Below, piece after piece: positions 22,529 through 32,857 of a DNA stretch of 35,096 nucleotides; positions within the stretch are counted from its first letter, which is position 1; the number at the start of each line of letters is the position of its first letter. A program made the translations under genes and the position numbers. The stretch comes from Actinomycetota bacterium (GTDB lineage: Bacteria; Actinomycetota; Acidimicrobiia; Spongiisociales; UBA5794). Below the pieces are notes generated by a model that saw nothing but the letters and a program-made list of their open reading frames with translations, searched no databases and was not told where the DNA came from. The DNA lies in NCBI GenBank assembly GCA_013151445.1, contig JAADIG010000106.1:1-35096 (forward strand). The letters are read 5' to 3'.

Positions 22529-22643
22529 CTGGGGCCCGATGTCTGATCCGATGATTTTTTGTGGATGCCGATGTCGCGGCTCCGGCGATGGCTTCGTTGG
22601 ACGTGGGATACCGTCCTGACTTTGGGCCGCGTGTTTCGCTATC

Positions 22644-22649
22644 TATACT
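22644..22649 (+). promoter_or_regulatory. Candidate -10 box of the nuo operon
   Basis: TATACT, about 56 nt before the nuoA GTG. A weak TTTGGG lies 17 nt upstream as -35. An SD-bearing leader (GAGGG) follows. Confidence 0.45.
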
Positions 22650-22704
22650 CGCTGTTCGGAGAAGACCTTTCGACCGTGCCAACGCCGAACTGAGGGATAA
22701 GAGA

Positions 22705-23085
22705 GTGTCAAACTACTTCGGGGACTACGTCACCGTTGCAGTCTTTTTGCTAATAGGCGCTGTTGTTGTCGGCGGAGGGGTTATTGCTGCAAAAATGTTG
22801 CAGCCGAACAATCCAACCGCCCTCAAGAGTCAGGTCTACGAGTGCGGCATCGAACCAATCGGTTCGGGGTGGAGCCAGTCCCACGTGCGGTACTACATTT
22901 TTGCGTTGCTCTTTCTCATCTTTGATGTCGAAGCGATCTTCATTTTCCCGTGGGCTGTCAATCTCGAGACGTTCGCAAACGCAGGATTTGGCGTATTCAT
23001 TCTCGTTGAGATGTTTATCTTTATCGCCATCCTTGTGCTGGGTCTTGTCTATGCCGTGCGCAAGGGAGTCCTGACGTGGGAATAG
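22705..23085 (+). CDS. nuoA: NADH-quinone oxidoreductase subunit A
   Basis: 126 residues from GTG 22705 (GAGGG SD); the frame is open further upstream but without conservation. Three TM helices and the family signature [12 protein letters not shown] followed by [21 protein letters not shown] membrane-arm subunit at the Q-module junction of complex I. First gene of an 11-gene operon. nuoB overlaps its end by 10 bp. Confidence 0.95.
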   Translation: MSNYFGDYVTVAVFLLIGAVVVGGGVIAAKMLQPNNPTALKSQVYECGIEPIGSGWSQSHVRYYIFALLFLIFDVEAIFIFPWAVNLETFANAGFGVFILVEMFIFIAILVLGLVYAVRKGVLTWE

Positions 23086-23573
23086 TCGACAAGTTCGACA
23101 TGCCAAAACCCGTCTCATGGCTTCTCAACTGGTCCCGTGCGTACTCGCTCTATTTTTTCCAGTTTGGGCTGGCCTGTTGCGCCGTTGAGATGCTGGCGGC
23201 ATCGGCACCGCGCTACGACTTCATGCGCCTCGGAATCATTCCGTTGCCAGCGTCCCCGCGCCAGGCAGATCTCATGGTCGTGGCCGGGACCGTTACCGAC
23301 AAGATGGCTCCGGCTGTCCGCAGACTGTGGGAGCAAATGCCCGAGCCCAAGTATGTGATTTCCATGGGTTCGTGCTCGAACTGTGGTGGGCCGTATTGGG
23401 ACTCATACTCGGTCACCAAGGGTGTCGACCAGGTGATCCCGGTCGATGTGTACATCCCCGGTTGCCCACCTCGCCCGGAAGCTTTGATGGAAGGCATTGT
23501 CGTGTTGCAGGAGAAGATCCGCAACGAAAACATGCGTGAGAAGTGGAGTACGCGTGACCGACAGCCAGTCTGA
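23076..23573 (+). CDS. nuoB: NADH-quinone oxidoreductase subunit B
   Basis: 165 residues from GTG 23076 (SD AAGGGAG). It carries the ligands for the terminal [4Fe-4S] cluster N2: Cys34-Cys35 in [10 protein letters not shown], Cys100 in SMGSC, and Cys130 in IPGCPPRP. It also has the RYDFMRLG and GTVTDKMAP motifs. Cys103 in SNCGG is also family-typical. Peripheral-arm Q-module subunit next to NuoD. Confidence 0.97.
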   Translation: MGIVDKFDMPKPVSWLLNWSRAYSLYFFQFGLACCAVEMLAASAPRYDFMRLGIIPLPASPRQADLMVVAGTVTDKMAPAVRRLWEQMPEPKYVISMGSCSNCGGPYWDSYSVTKGVDQVIPVDVYIPGCPPRPEALMEGIVVLQEKIRNENMREKWSTRDRQPV

Positions 23574-24162
23574 GGCCGGGGTGGAGAGCACCAACGACAC
23601 GACACTTACCGACTACGCCACAGTGATGGCGACCACGGTCGGCGCCAGCAGTTGGACGGCGGACCACGGGACGATCCGGCTCCTTGTTGACCGTTCGAAC
23701 TGGGTGAGTGCAGTCGAAGCGGCATCCGCCAGTGGTTTGAAGTTCTTCTCGTTCCTCTCCGCAATCGACTGGGCCAATGAGGTAGAGGTCGGCGAGGGTG
23801 TTGCCGATGACGCTGTCGACGAACGATACGACTTGTTCTGCCGCCTCTCCAGCACGACGAGCGCCGACGCCGTTCATCTGGTTACCTCGGTGCCCAAGGA
23901 CGACGCCTCGATTGCAACCCTTACGGGTCTGTTTGCGGGAGCCGCATGGCATGAGCGTGAGACCGCTGAGATGTTCGGCATCGACTTCGTTGGCAACTCC
24001 AATCTCACGAAGCTGTATCTCCCCGATGAGTTCGAGGGCCACCCGCTGCGCAAGAGTTTCCCGCTCCTGGCTCGCGAGATCAAGCCGTGGCCCGGTACGG
24101 TCGACGTCGAGGACAAACCTTCAACCACGAATGTTGAAGCCGATGCCGGGGCGGGTGAATGA
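23554..24162 (+). CDS. nuoC: NADH-quinone oxidoreductase subunit C
   Basis: 202 residues from GTG 23554 (GGAG SD), overlapping nuoB by 20 bp. The N-terminal tail is low in conservation. The 30-kDa subunit core is clear: [29 protein letters not shown] and [18 protein letters not shown]. It is separate from NuoD, not fused as in Escherichia coli. Q-module subunit. Confidence 0.95.
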   Translation: MTDSQSEAGVESTNDTTLTDYATVMATTVGASSWTADHGTIRLLVDRSNWVSAVEAASASGLKFFSFLSAIDWANEVEVGEGVADDAVDERYDLFCRLSSTTSADAVHLVTSVPKDDASIATLTGLFAGAAWHERETAEMFGIDFVGNSNLTKLYLPDEFEGHPLRKSFPLLAREIKPWPGTVDVEDKPSTTNVEADAGAGE

Positions 24163-25352
24163 GCACACTCGACCAGTCGGGAACCGTCCATATATCCGAT
24201 GCATCCATCTCGGTGGAGCTCGAAACGCCGGGTATGACATTGAACATCGGCCCCCAGCACCCATCGACACACGGGGTGTTACGGCTTGTTGCTCAGGTCG
24301 ACGGCGAGCGGGTCAGCTCTCTTGAACCGATGATCGGGTACATGCACCGGGGTTACGAGAAGCTTGTCGAGGTTCGTAACTACGCCCAGATCATCACGCT
24401 GATAAATCGAATCGATTGGACCGCGGGTTACGCCAACGAGGTTCCCTTTGTTGTCGCCGTTGAACGCCTCACCGAGATCGAGGCACCGGACCGCGCCCAG
24501 TACATCCGAGTGATACTCACCGAGATGACTCGAATCTCGGCGCATCTGTTGTTCTTGTCGTCCTTCCCGTTGGAACTCGGTGCTTCGACTCCGCTCATGT
24601 ATGCGGTGCGGGACCGCGAGTATGTGCTCGAGCTGCTCGAAAGTGTGACCGGGGGCCGCTTCCATCCGAACTTCAACCGTGTCGGTGGTGTGAAACCCGT
24701 TGCGGGTGGAGGTAGCACCACAAAGAAGCAGAGCCAGGATCTCCCCGCTGGGTTTATCGCAGCCACGAATGCAATGGTGAAGCGGCTCCGTGGCACGTGC
24801 GTCACGTTTGATGGTTTGGTCACGGGTAATGAGGTGTTCCTTGCTCGCACCAAGGGTGTCGGCATCATCACGCCTGATCACGTTCATCAGTACGGGATAT
24901 CCGGTCCGAATGCCCGCGCTAGTGGTGTTGGGTTCGATGTCAGGAAACACGAGGCGTACCTGCCGTACGACAAGTTCGATTTTGCGATTCCAACCGAGAC
25001 CGACGGTGATTGTTTCTCGCGGTATGCGGTTCGCCTTGCCGAGATCCGTGAATCTCTGAAGATCATCGAGCAGGCGGTCAACGATCTCCCCGGCGGTCCG
25101 TTGCGCTCCAAAGTGCCGCGAATTCTTAAGGTTCCGGCGGGAGAAATCTATGTTCGAGGTGAGAACCCGAAGGGCGAGATGGGGTACTACATCGTATCCG
25201 AAGGGGGTCGGATCCCGTACCGCGTGAAGATTCGCACCGCATCGTATTCGAACCTCGCTGTTCTCCCCGAGCTGATGAATGGTGCGCTCCTGCCAGACCT
25301 TGTTGCCATCCTCGGGAGTCTTGATTTTGTACTCGGAGATGTGGACCGATGA
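24159..25352 (+). CDS. nuoD: NADH-quinone oxidoreductase subunit D
   Basis: 397 residues; the ATG overlaps the nuoC stop in ATGA. The 49-kDa subunit signature is NIGPQHPSTHGVLRL at 29-43. Arg84 lies in INRIDW, the position aligned by eye with Thermus Nqo4 Arg84 and the Arg of human NDUFS2 that NDUFAF7 dimethylates. It ends GELGYYIV-like (KGEMGYYIVSEGG) and [11 protein letters not shown]. It forms the quinone pocket with NuoB. The next gene is nuoH; nuoE, nuoF and nuoG are absent here. Confidence 0.97.
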   Translation: MSTLDQSGTVHISDASISVELETPGMTLNIGPQHPSTHGVLRLVAQVDGERVSSLEPMIGYMHRGYEKLVEVRNYAQIITLINRIDWTAGYANEVPFVVAVERLTEIEAPDRAQYIRVILTEMTRISAHLLFLSSFPLELGASTPLMYAVRDREYVLELLESVTGGRFHPNFNRVGGVKPVAGGGSTTKKQSQDLPAGFIAATNAMVKRLRGTCVTFDGLVTGNEVFLARTKGVGIITPDHVHQYGISGPNARASGVGFDVRKHEAYLPYDKFDFAIPTETDGDCFSRYAVRLAEIRESLKIIEQAVNDLPGGPLRSKVPRILKVPAGEIYVRGENPKGEMGYYIVSEGGRIPYRVKIRTASYSNLAVLPELMNGALLPDLVAILGSLDFVLGDVDR

Positions 25353-26359
25353 GCTTTGCTGTCCTCCTCACTGTGAAGGTACTCGCCGTCCTGGGATTGA
25401 TGCTGGGCGGGGCGCTCGTCGTGATCTACGCCGAGCTCAAGGTTGGCGCCCATATGCAGAACCGCATCGGTCCCTACTTCGCCGGAGGTCGTTTCGGTTG
25501 GGCCCAGCCCTTCGCCGATGCATTGAAATTCATGCAAAAGGAAGACCTCGTTCCCGACGGTGCCGATGACCGGGTGTACAAATTGGCGCCCTACGTCGTA
25601 CTGATGGGGACGATTGGCGTGTTCGTGGTTCTTCCACTTTCGCCGCGGTTTGTTGCACGTGACCTTGATCTCGGTGCGTTTTACGCCCTGGCAATCTCGT
25701 CACTCACGACGCTCGGTGTGTTGATGGCTGGCTGGTCATCCAACAACAAGTACTCCCTCATCGGCGGTTTACGAGCTGCGGCACAGCTGATCGCCTACGA
25801 ACTGCCCCTGGTGCTCGCCGTTGTAGCGGTTGCTATCCAGGCGGGCACACTCTCGATCTCTGGGATCATCGAAGCGCAGGCGGCACCGGCATTTTCGATC
25901 GGTGAACTCAATGTGGCACTGCCGTACATCCTCACGGGGCAGATCATTGGTTTTGCGATCTTCGTTGTCGCCTCGCTTGCTGAATTGAGCCGCATCCCGT
26001 TCGATATGCCGATTGCCGAGTCCGAGCTCACGATGGGTTTTGTTACCGAGTATTCGTCCATCCGGTTTGCGATGTTCTTCCTCGCCGAATACGCCGGCAT
26101 GGTGTCCATGAGTGCGCTTGCCACTGCGTTCTATCTCGGTGGTTATCAGCTTCCGGGCCTATCGGCCACCGCGGTCGAGGTGCTCGGGCCGGTGATCTTC
26201 ATCTCGAAGGTATTCCTCTTGTCCTTCCTGTTTATCTGGCTGCGTTGGACCTTGCCACGATTCCGTGAGGATCAACTCCAGTCGTTGGCGTGGCGTTGGT
26301 TGATCCCCGCCGCATTGCTCAACATCGCAATCACGGCGACGTTCAAGGTGGTGTTCTGA
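25349..26359 (+). CDS. nuoH: NADH-quinone oxidoreductase subunit H
   Basis: 336 residues; ATG overlaps the nuoD stop. ND1-type subunit with signature [16 protein letters not shown] and, in the charged loop, [20 protein letters not shown] and the following [18 protein letters not shown]. Eight or so TM helices. It forms the quinone entry and first proton path. The direct nuoD-nuoH junction shows that no NADH-module genes were interposed in this locus. Confidence 0.97.
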   Translation: MSFAVLLTVKVLAVLGLMLGGALVVIYAELKVGAHMQNRIGPYFAGGRFGWAQPFADALKFMQKEDLVPDGADDRVYKLAPYVVLMGTIGVFVVLPLSPRFVARDLDLGAFYALAISSLTTLGVLMAGWSSNNKYSLIGGLRAAAQLIAYELPLVLAVVAVAIQAGTLSISGIIEAQAAPAFSIGELNVALPYILTGQIIGFAIFVVASLAELSRIPFDMPIAESELTMGFVTEYSSIRFAMFFLAEYAGMVSMSALATAFYLGGYQLPGLSATAVEVLGPVIFISKVFLLSFLFIWLRWTLPRFREDQLQSLAWRWLIPAALLNIAITATFKVVF

Positions 26360-26835
26360 TGGCATCCACGAAACTCGGGTTCCCCTTGAAGGGGATTTTT
26401 AAGGGGATGGGGATCACACTGGTGACACTCTTCAAACCAACCCCGACCGTGAACTATCCCGTCGTCAAGGAACGCCCCACCGAGCGTGCCCGGGGAGTCA
26501 TCGCCCTCGACACTGACGCGTGCACAAGCTGCATGTTGTGCGCTCGCGAATGTCCGGACTGGTGCATCTACATCGAGGGTCACAAGGAAGAGATCCAACC
26601 CGACAAACCGGGTGGACGGGTGAAAACTCGGGCGAAACTCGATCGTTTCGATATCGACTTTGCGTTGTGTATGTATTGCGGCATTTGTGTCGAAGTGTGT
26701 CCCTTCGATGCACTGTTTTGGACCCCGGAGTATGAGTACTCAGAACACAAGATTTCCGACCTTCTCCACGACAAAGACAAGCTCACAGAATGGCTTGCCA
26801 CTGTGCCGACCCCTCCAGCATTGGAGGCTTCATGA
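26359..26835 (+). CDS. nuoI: NADH-quinone oxidoreductase subunit I (2x[4Fe-4S])
   Basis: 158 residues, ATG sharing one base with the nuoH stop. Two ferredoxin motifs: Cys55/58/61/65 ([12 protein letters not shown]) and Cys104/107/110/114 ([12 protein letters not shown]), binding clusters N6a and N6b. The N-terminal amphipathic part ([20 protein letters not shown]) is normal. In a complex lacking NuoEFG this subunit would be the likely electron entry. Confidence 0.96.
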   Translation: MASTKLGFPLKGIFKGMGITLVTLFKPTPTVNYPVVKERPTERARGVIALDTDACTSCMLCARECPDWCIYIEGHKEEIQPDKPGGRVKTRAKLDRFDIDFALCMYCGICVEVCPFDALFWTPEYEYSEHKISDLLHDKDKLTEWLATVPTPPALEAS

Positions 26836-27371
26836 GTTTCGGCGATTGGATTGGTCAGTTGGAAAACTGGATTTTTGCGATCCTTGCAGTTGGGACACTT
26901 AGCGGGGCCTTCCTGGTAGTGCACAGCCGCAACGTTATCCACTCTGCTCTCGGCCTCGTTCTCACTCTGGGATCTTCCGCTGGTCTCTTTCTGATGTTGG
27001 GCGCCGAGTTCGTGGCTTGGACCCTTGTGATGGTGTACATCGGTGCGGTGATTGTGCTGTTTCTCTTCGGCATCATGATCACGAGGGCACCCCTCGGCTA
27101 TGAGTCCGACCTCAGCCACCCGATGAGCGTCAAGGTCACCGCCGCAATCGTTTCCGGTTCGATGTTTGCCCTGATCGGTTGGGCATTTCTGGACGCCTTC
27201 GGGAGCGTCGAGTTCCCCGTTGCAGAGGGGCCAACGCGGACTGCCGATATCGGCATTTCGATGTTCACGAACTACGTGATCCCGTTCGAGGTCATGTCCT
27301 TCCTGCTGCTCGCCGCCCTCGTAGGTGGCATTGTTCTCGCTCGTCAGGATCCCGAGGAGGTAGACGAATGA
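26832..27371 (+). CDS. nuoJ: NADH-quinone oxidoreductase subunit J
   Basis: 179 residues from ATG 26832 (GGAGG SD), overlapping the nuoI stop in ATGA. About five TM helices. Family motifs are [20 protein letters not shown] and [20 protein letters not shown] (ND6-type, with the conserved YxGA in TM3). Membrane-arm subunit. Confidence 0.93.
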   Translation: MSFGDWIGQLENWIFAILAVGTLSGAFLVVHSRNVIHSALGLVLTLGSSAGLFLMLGAEFVAWTLVMVYIGAVIVLFLFGIMITRAPLGYESDLSHPMSVKVTAAIVSGSMFALIGWAFLDAFGSVEFPVAEGPTRTADIGISMFTNYVIPFEVMSFLLLAALVGGIVLARQDPEEVDE

Positions 27372-27673
27372 TTGTGAACCAGTTCCTCATGCTGGGAGCC
27401 GCATTGTTCGCAATGGGTGTCTACGGAGTGTTGTCACGGCGCAACGCCGTCATGGTGCTGCTGTCTGTCGAGCTTATGTTGGCCGCAGTAAACTTGAACC
27501 TGGTCGTGTTTGATCGAGCCTTCCGTGACGAGCTCGCTGCCGGCCAGATCTTCTCCTTGTTCATCATTGCGATCGCTGCCGCCGAGGTGGGTATAGGTCT
27601 CGCAATAATCCTTCTGATATTCCGAAACCGATCATCGGCGAACGTTGATGAACTCGATCTGATGAAGCTGTAA
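27368..27673 (+). CDS. nuoK: NADH-quinone oxidoreductase subunit K
   Basis: 101 residues from ATG 27368 (GAGGAGG SD), overlapping the nuoJ stop. Three TM helices with the two membrane glutamates of ND4L-type subunits: [16 protein letters not shown] and [14 protein letters not shown]. Normal length for NuoK. Confidence 0.95.
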   Translation: MIVNQFLMLGAALFAMGVYGVLSRRNAVMVLLSVELMLAAVNLNLVVFDRAFRDELAAGQIFSLFIIAIAAAEVGIGLAIILLIFRNRSSANVDELDLMKL

Positions 27674-29724
27674 TGCCGATGCTTGCCCTTCTTGCCACAA
27701 ACGCCAACCAGCTCATCCTTGCTACCGAGGAGCTGGGCGAAATCAATGACGGTGGTTTGCTGGCGTCGTTGGCATGGCTGATACCCGTGGTGCCGTTGCT
27801 GGCTGCGTTTGCGATCGTCTTCTTTGGGCGTCGCATGCGGTATAAGGGCTGGGAACTCGCCATGGGTGCCATGGGTTTCGTGGGGATCTACGGGATCGTG
27901 CTCGCTTTCGCCACCATGAATAGTGAAATCACCTACCAGGGCGCAATCACGATGGGCGAGTTCGGCCCTCTGGTCCTTGAGTGGGGGTGGATGGTCGACG
28001 GCCTTTCCTCAATGATGTACTTCGTGGTAGGTGTCGTCGGTTCGTTGGTGTTCATCTACGCCAAGTCCTACATGGCCGGGGATATCCGGTTCACCTGGTT
28101 CTTCGCGTCGTTTAGCCTGTTCGCCGGTGGGATGCTCGTTCTTGTTGCCGCGCCGAACCTGATCCAGCTCATTGTCGGATGGGAACTCGTCGGGGTCGCC
28201 TCGTATCTGCTTATCGGGCACTACTGGGAGGATCACGACAACTCCTCAGCGGCAATCAAGGCGTTCCTCGTCAACAAGGTTGCCGACGTCGGTCTGTTTA
28301 TTGGGGCCATCATCATTGGAACGACCGCCGGCACGTTCCGGTTCTCGGAGATCCTTAGCCAGGTAGCGGCGGGGGAGAACGACCTCCTCAAGAAGTTCGC
28401 CTTCCTCGGGGGGCTCGCACTCTTTATCGCCGCGATGGGGAAGTCGGCACAGTTCCCGCTTCATGTGTGGCTGCCGGACGCTATGGCTGGCCCGACCCCT
28501 GTCTCGGCCCTGATGCATGCCGCAACCATGGTGACAGCGGGGATCTATCTCCTCGGACGAATGTTCCCGCTGTACTTTGTCGAGGGTTACGCCGTCGACG
28601 TACGACCGATCATCATGATCATTGGGGCTCTGACCCTATTCCTCATGGGTCTCATCGCGCTCGTCCAGACCGACCTCAAGAAAGTATTGGCGTATTCCAC
28701 GTTGAGCCAGTTGGGTTACATGGTTGCCGCCATGGGCGCTGGTGCGTACACGGCCGCGTTGTTCCATCTGTTTACCCACGCTTTCTTCAAGTCGTTGTTA
28801 TTCCTTGGTGCGGGTTCGGTCATTCACTCGGTCCATTCCAACGAGATGACAGACATGGGCGGTCTCCGCAAATACATGCCGACGACGTTCAAGACATTCG
28901 TCATCGGGTCGTTGGCGCTCGCGGGGATTGTTCCCCTTGCTGGCTTCTGGTCGAAAGACGAGATTCTGGTTTCGTTTGGCGATGCGAGTGGCGGTGCGGC
29001 GAACTTTGCGCTGTATCTCTCCATCGCCGGTGCGTTCATCACCGCCTTGTACATGACGCGAGCCGTGTATCTCACCTTCTTTGGCGAGTACAAGGGTCAG
29101 GGAACTCCCCACGAGTCACCAAAGATGATGACGGTGCCGCTGGTTGTGCTGGCGGGTTTCTCGGTGGTCGCCGGGCTGATCAACATGCCGGGTATTACCG
29201 CCTGGTTCACCGAGCTCACGGCGGTTAGGTTTACGGTCATGGGTGACCATCACCCGACAGAGATCAACTTCGTCATGGCCGGTCTCGGTCTCACGGCTGC
29301 GTTGGCGGGAATCGTCATCGGTTATCTGCTGTGGTCCAAGGACGCGGAAACCCAACAAGCGCGCGATACCTTCCGCATCCCGGTGCTCTACCCGCTGTTG
29401 AAACGTAAGTACTACATCGATGACCTCTACATGGACGGTATCGTACGTCCGCTCCGTGGCCCGGTCGCACGCTCGGTCGACTGGTTCAACGGGCACGTCA
29501 TTGATCTGTTTGTCAACGGTGCGGGGGCGTTGGCAAAGTTCGTTGGAAAATATGTCTATAGATTTGATCAGAGCGGCCTCGATAGCGCGATTACCGCGTC
29601 GGCGGCTGCAACGGGAGCGGGCGGTAGTGTGCTGCGTCTTCTCCAGTCGGGTCGAGTGCAACAGTACGCAGTCATGATTTTTGCGGGGACTGTTGTCCTC
29701 GTTGCTGGATTCATCATCTTCTGA
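27673..29724 (+). CDS. nuoL: NADH-quinone oxidoreductase subunit L
   Basis: 683 residues; ATG shares one base with the nuoK stop. Antiporter-like ND5 subunit: IVGWELVGVASYLLIGHYWE (TM5 Glu), KSAQFPLHVWLPDAMAGPTP with the TM7 Lys, ALMHAATMVTAGIYLL, and DLKKVLAYSTLSQLGYM. A long C-terminal region corresponds to the lateral helix HL and terminal TM. Distal proton channel. Confidence 0.96.
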   Translation: MPMLALLATNANQLILATEELGEINDGGLLASLAWLIPVVPLLAAFAIVFFGRRMRYKGWELAMGAMGFVGIYGIVLAFATMNSEITYQGAITMGEFGPLVLEWGWMVDGLSSMMYFVVGVVGSLVFIYAKSYMAGDIRFTWFFASFSLFAGGMLVLVAAPNLIQLIVGWELVGVASYLLIGHYWEDHDNSSAAIKAFLVNKVADVGLFIGAIIIGTTAGTFRFSEILSQVAAGENDLLKKFAFLGGLALFIAAMGKSAQFPLHVWLPDAMAGPTPVSALMHAATMVTAGIYLLGRMFPLYFVEGYAVDVRPIIMIIGALTLFLMGLIALVQTDLKKVLAYSTLSQLGYMVAAMGAGAYTAALFHLFTHAFFKSLLFLGAGSVIHSVHSNEMTDMGGLRKYMPTTFKTFVIGSLALAGIVPLAGFWSKDEILVSFGDASGGAANFALYLSIAGAFITALYMTRAVYLTFFGEYKGQGTPHESPKMMTVPLVVLAGFSVVAGLINMPGITAWFTELTAVRFTVMGDHHPTEINFVMAGLGLTAALAGIVIGYLLWSKDAETQQARDTFRIPVLYPLLKRKYYIDDLYMDGIVRPLRGPVARSVDWFNGHVIDLFVNGAGALAKFVGKYVYRFDQSGLDSAITASAAATGAGGSVLRLLQSGRVQQYAVMIFAGTVVLVAGFIIF

Positions 29725-29741
29725 CAGGAGGAACGTAGAAC

Positions 29742-31316
29742 ATGGGTTGGTTTGAGAGCGGCTGGGGTATAAGCCTCATCGTCTTCTTGCCGCTAGTCGG
29801 CGCCGTTGTGGTTCTCGCTGTGCCAAAAGCACAAGAGGAGTTACAAAAGGCTGTTGCGCTGGTATTCGCCTTGGTCACGTTTGGCCTGTCAATCGTGTTG
29901 GCCATTCAGTTCGACTACGGCGCAAGTGAGAAGATCCAGTTTGGGACAAGTCGAGAGTGGATTTCGGCAATCGGATCGAACTACACGGTCGGTGTGGACG
30001 GCATATCGCTGCCCCTGATCGTGCTGTCCACGTTTATCACGGTGCTGGCGATTGTGTACTCATGGGACCATTGGCCCGAACCGCACAATCCGAAGATGTT
30101 CTTGATGCTGATCCTCGTCCTGGCGACGGGTATGGTCGGAACGTTCGTGGCGCTCGATCTGATCCTGTTCTTCGTGTTCTTCGAAGTCGTGTTGTTACCG
30201 ATGTACTTCATGATCGGCATCTGGGGAGACCGGACGGAGATACGGATCCCGGTGATCGGCAAGGTGACCGAGATGCGGCTCTACGCATCCATCAAGTTCT
30301 TCTTGTTCACACTCTTTGGGTCGGCTTTCATGCTGCTCGGCTTCATTGCCCTGTATTTCAGGTCCGGCCCTGCCGGTGATCGGACCTTCGACATGGTCGA
30401 GCTTGCCGCCCGCAGTGATCTGTTCACGGGATCGTTCGCATTCTGGGTGTTCGCCGCCCTGGCACTTGGGTTCGCCGTCAAGGTACCGATCTTTCCGTTC
30501 CACACGTGGCTCCCAGACGCCCACACCGCTGCCCCAACGGTCGGTTCGGTGTTGCTCGCCGCCGTGCTGCTGAAACTCGGTACGTATGCGTTTATCCGCA
30601 TCAGCATCCCCATTCTGCCCCAGGAGGCCCTGAACTGGGCCCCGGCAATAGGCATCCTTGCGGTCATCGGCATCATCTACGCATCGTTGGCCTGTCTTGC
30701 ACAAACCGATATGAAGCGCCTCATCGCCTTTTCGTCGGTTGGTCATATGGGGTTCGTGATGCTTGGTATCGCAACTATGACCAGCATCGGCCTCAACGCC
30801 GCAATCATCGGCATGGTTGCCCACGGTGTTATCACCGGTCTGATGTTCTTTATCGCCGGGTCGATGAGTCACCGCTACCACACGCGGGAAATGTCCCGCC
30901 TCGGTGGGAACCAGAAACTCATGCCGATCATGGGTGCCATGCTCGGACTATCGGCCATGGCGTCGCTTGGTCTGCCGGGACTCGCTGGATTCTGGGGCGA
31001 GTTCATGGCCCTGCTCGCGGCGTTCACGCCCAACGCCGCCCTCAACGCAGGTCTCTTCCGCACGCTGATGGTCATCGGTGCCGTCGGTACGGTGCTTACC
31101 GCCGGTTATCTGCTGTGGATGATGCAGAAAGTCAACTTCGGCGAGCCACGTGAGTCGTGGGACGGGGTCGACCTGCATGATGTCGACAAGTTCGAAATGA
31201 TGGCCTGGGTACCGCTCATCGTTTCCATCATCGCCATCGGTGTGTACCCACGAATTGTGACCGGGGCAACCAACGGTGCTGTTGTCGAGCTGATCAAGAA
31301 CGCCTTCGGAGGCTAG
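29742..31316 (+). CDS. nuoM: NADH-quinone oxidoreductase subunit M
   Basis: 524 residues, preceded by a strong SD (ACAGGAGGAA), 17 nt after nuoL. ND4-type antiporter-like subunit: ILFFVFFEVVLLPMYFMIGI (TM5 Glu), KVPIFPFHTWLPDAHTAAPT, and TDMKRLIAFSSVGHMGFVML. About 14 TM helices. Proton-pumping membrane subunit. Confidence 0.96.
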   Translation: MGWFESGWGISLIVFLPLVGAVVVLAVPKAQEELQKAVALVFALVTFGLSIVLAIQFDYGASEKIQFGTSREWISAIGSNYTVGVDGISLPLIVLSTFITVLAIVYSWDHWPEPHNPKMFLMLILVLATGMVGTFVALDLILFFVFFEVVLLPMYFMIGIWGDRTEIRIPVIGKVTEMRLYASIKFFLFTLFGSAFMLLGFIALYFRSGPAGDRTFDMVELAARSDLFTGSFAFWVFAALALGFAVKVPIFPFHTWLPDAHTAAPTVGSVLLAAVLLKLGTYAFIRISIPILPQEALNWAPAIGILAVIGIIYASLACLAQTDMKRLIAFSSVGHMGFVMLGIATMTSIGLNAAIIGMVAHGVITGLMFFIAGSMSHRYHTREMSRLGGNQKLMPIMGAMLGLSAMASLGLPGLAGFWGEFMALLAAFTPNAALNAGLFRTLMVIGAVGTVLTAGYLLWMMQKVNFGEPRESWDGVDLHDVDKFEMMAWVPLIVSIIAIGVYPRIVTGATNGAVVELIKNAFGG

Positions 31317-31320
31317 ACCA

Positions 31321-32832
31321 GTGAATTTCGACTACCACGCACTCCTCCCCGAGATCATCCTCGCCAGCACCGTCATGTTGGTGCTGGTCACCGATCTCCT
31401 CCCAGTGAAAAAGTACTGGGCTGCTGTGGTTGGAATCATCGGTACCTCGGCGGCGCTGGTCCCGCTGCTGACACTGACTTTCTGTGACTCGCTCGACTTT
31501 TGTGAAGCCACCGGAGCTCGCAGCATGTTCTCGGGGACGTATGTAGTCGACTCCTTCTCCCTGGTTCTCAAGGGGCTGTTCCTCGTGGTTGCGCTTGTTG
31601 TCCTGCTCATGTCCATCGGTTATCTCGAGGGCGGACGTTTCTGGCAGGGCGAGTACTACTTCTTGCTGCTCGCCTCCGTCCTTGGTGCTGTTGTGATGGC
31701 CTCCAGTCGGGACTTCATCTCAATGTTCGTGGGTCTCGAACTGGTTACTGGTCCGACATTCCTGATGGCTGGGTGGCGCAAGGGTGACGACCGTTCGAAC
31801 GAGGCCGCCCTGAAGTACTTCATCATTGGCGTAATCTCTGCGGCGATCTTGCTGTTCGGAATATCGTTGGTCTACGGGGTCACCGGTCAGCTACGGTTCG
31901 CCGACGTCGCTGCCGCCATCGCGGTCCGTGGCGAATCTCCACTGCTCACCATCGGTGTGATATTCACGATCCTCGGGTTCGCATTCAAGGTATCCGCGGC
32001 ACCGTTTCACTTCTGGACCCCCGACACGTATGAGGGGGCACCGACACCGGTCACGGCCTACCTCGCGGTTGGCTCGAAGGCCGCCGGATTTGTTGGTCTG
32101 TTGACCGTGGCATATGTCGCCTTCGGTTCGACCCGGGGACTGTGGGCCGGCCTTATCTGGGTGCTGGCGGCAACGTCAATGACTCTCGGCAACGTCGTTG
32201 CCCTCAAACAGACGAACATCGTTCGTATGTTGGGTTACTCGTCGATCGCTCAGGGAGGCTTCATGCTGGTGCCATTTGGAGCACTGGCCGGGGCGGATGT
32301 CACCCCCGACATGCTTCAGAAGGCATTCTTTGCAACCGTCACGTACGTACTGATTTATGCAGCGATGAACCTCGGTGCATTCGCCACCATCATTGCGATC
32401 TCGAACCGGATCAAGTCTGGTGAGATCCGAGCCCTCGCCGGACTTGGAGTGTATGCCCCGGGGTTGGCCGGGCTGCTGGCAATTTTCTTCTTCAGCCTTG
32501 CCGGTATTCCACCGGTCGCCGGCTGGTTCGCAAAACTCGCCATGTTCAACAGCGCAATCGGATCCGGTTCCGGTTGGGGTCTCGCACTGGCCATTATCGC
32601 TGCCCTGAATGCTGTTGTGGCATTCGCCTACTACGGCAAGATCGTGAAGAGTGCCTGGTTTGACGCTGTTCCGGATGATGTTTCTGATGCCATGAAGGCT
32701 GACACCAAGGTTGCCCCTTCGTTGATGCTTGCTCTGGGCATTACGTTCGTCGGGACAATTGCATTCGGCGTCTTCCCCTCGTTGGTAACCGGCCTTTCCG
32801 AGTTTGCGAGCAGTCTCTCAAGCGGGCTGTAG
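31321..32832 (+). CDS. nuoN: NADH-quinone oxidoreductase subunit N
   Basis: 503 residues from GTG 31321, 4 nt after the nuoM stop. ND2-type antiporter-like subunit: FISMFVGLELVTGPTFLMAG (TM5 Glu), FKVSAAPFHFWTPDTYEGAP, QTNIVRMLGYSSIAQGGFML, and FFFSLAGIPPVAGWFAK. It ends the nuoABCDHIJKLMN set. No E, F or G subunit is in the window. Confidence 0.96.
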   Translation: MNFDYHALLPEIILASTVMLVLVTDLLPVKKYWAAVVGIIGTSAALVPLLTLTFCDSLDFCEATGARSMFSGTYVVDSFSLVLKGLFLVVALVVLLMSIGYLEGGRFWQGEYYFLLLASVLGAVVMASSRDFISMFVGLELVTGPTFLMAGWRKGDDRSNEAALKYFIIGVISAAILLFGISLVYGVTGQLRFADVAAAIAVRGESPLLTIGVIFTILGFAFKVSAAPFHFWTPDTYEGAPTPVTAYLAVGSKAAGFVGLLTVAYVAFGSTRGLWAGLIWVLAATSMTLGNVVALKQTNIVRMLGYSSIAQGGFMLVPFGALAGADVTPDMLQKAFFATVTYVLIYAAMNLGAFATIIAISNRIKSGEIRALAGLGVYAPGLAGLLAIFFFSLAGIPPVAGWFAKLAMFNSAIGSGSGWGLALAIIAALNAVVAFAYYGKIVKSAWFDAVPDDVSDAMKADTKVAPSLMLALGITFVGTIAFGVFPSLVTGLSEFASSLSSGL

Positions 32833-32845
32833 TCCCCTGTTCGGA

Positions 32846-32851
32846 TAAGCT
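32846..32851 (+). promoter_or_regulatory. -10 box of leaderless small ORF / midA promoter
   Basis: TAAGCT with exactly 6 nt before the ATG at 32858, 13 nt after the nuoN stop. Same geometry as the other leaderless genes in the window. Confidence 0.5.
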
Positions 32852-32857
32852 GGGCGC

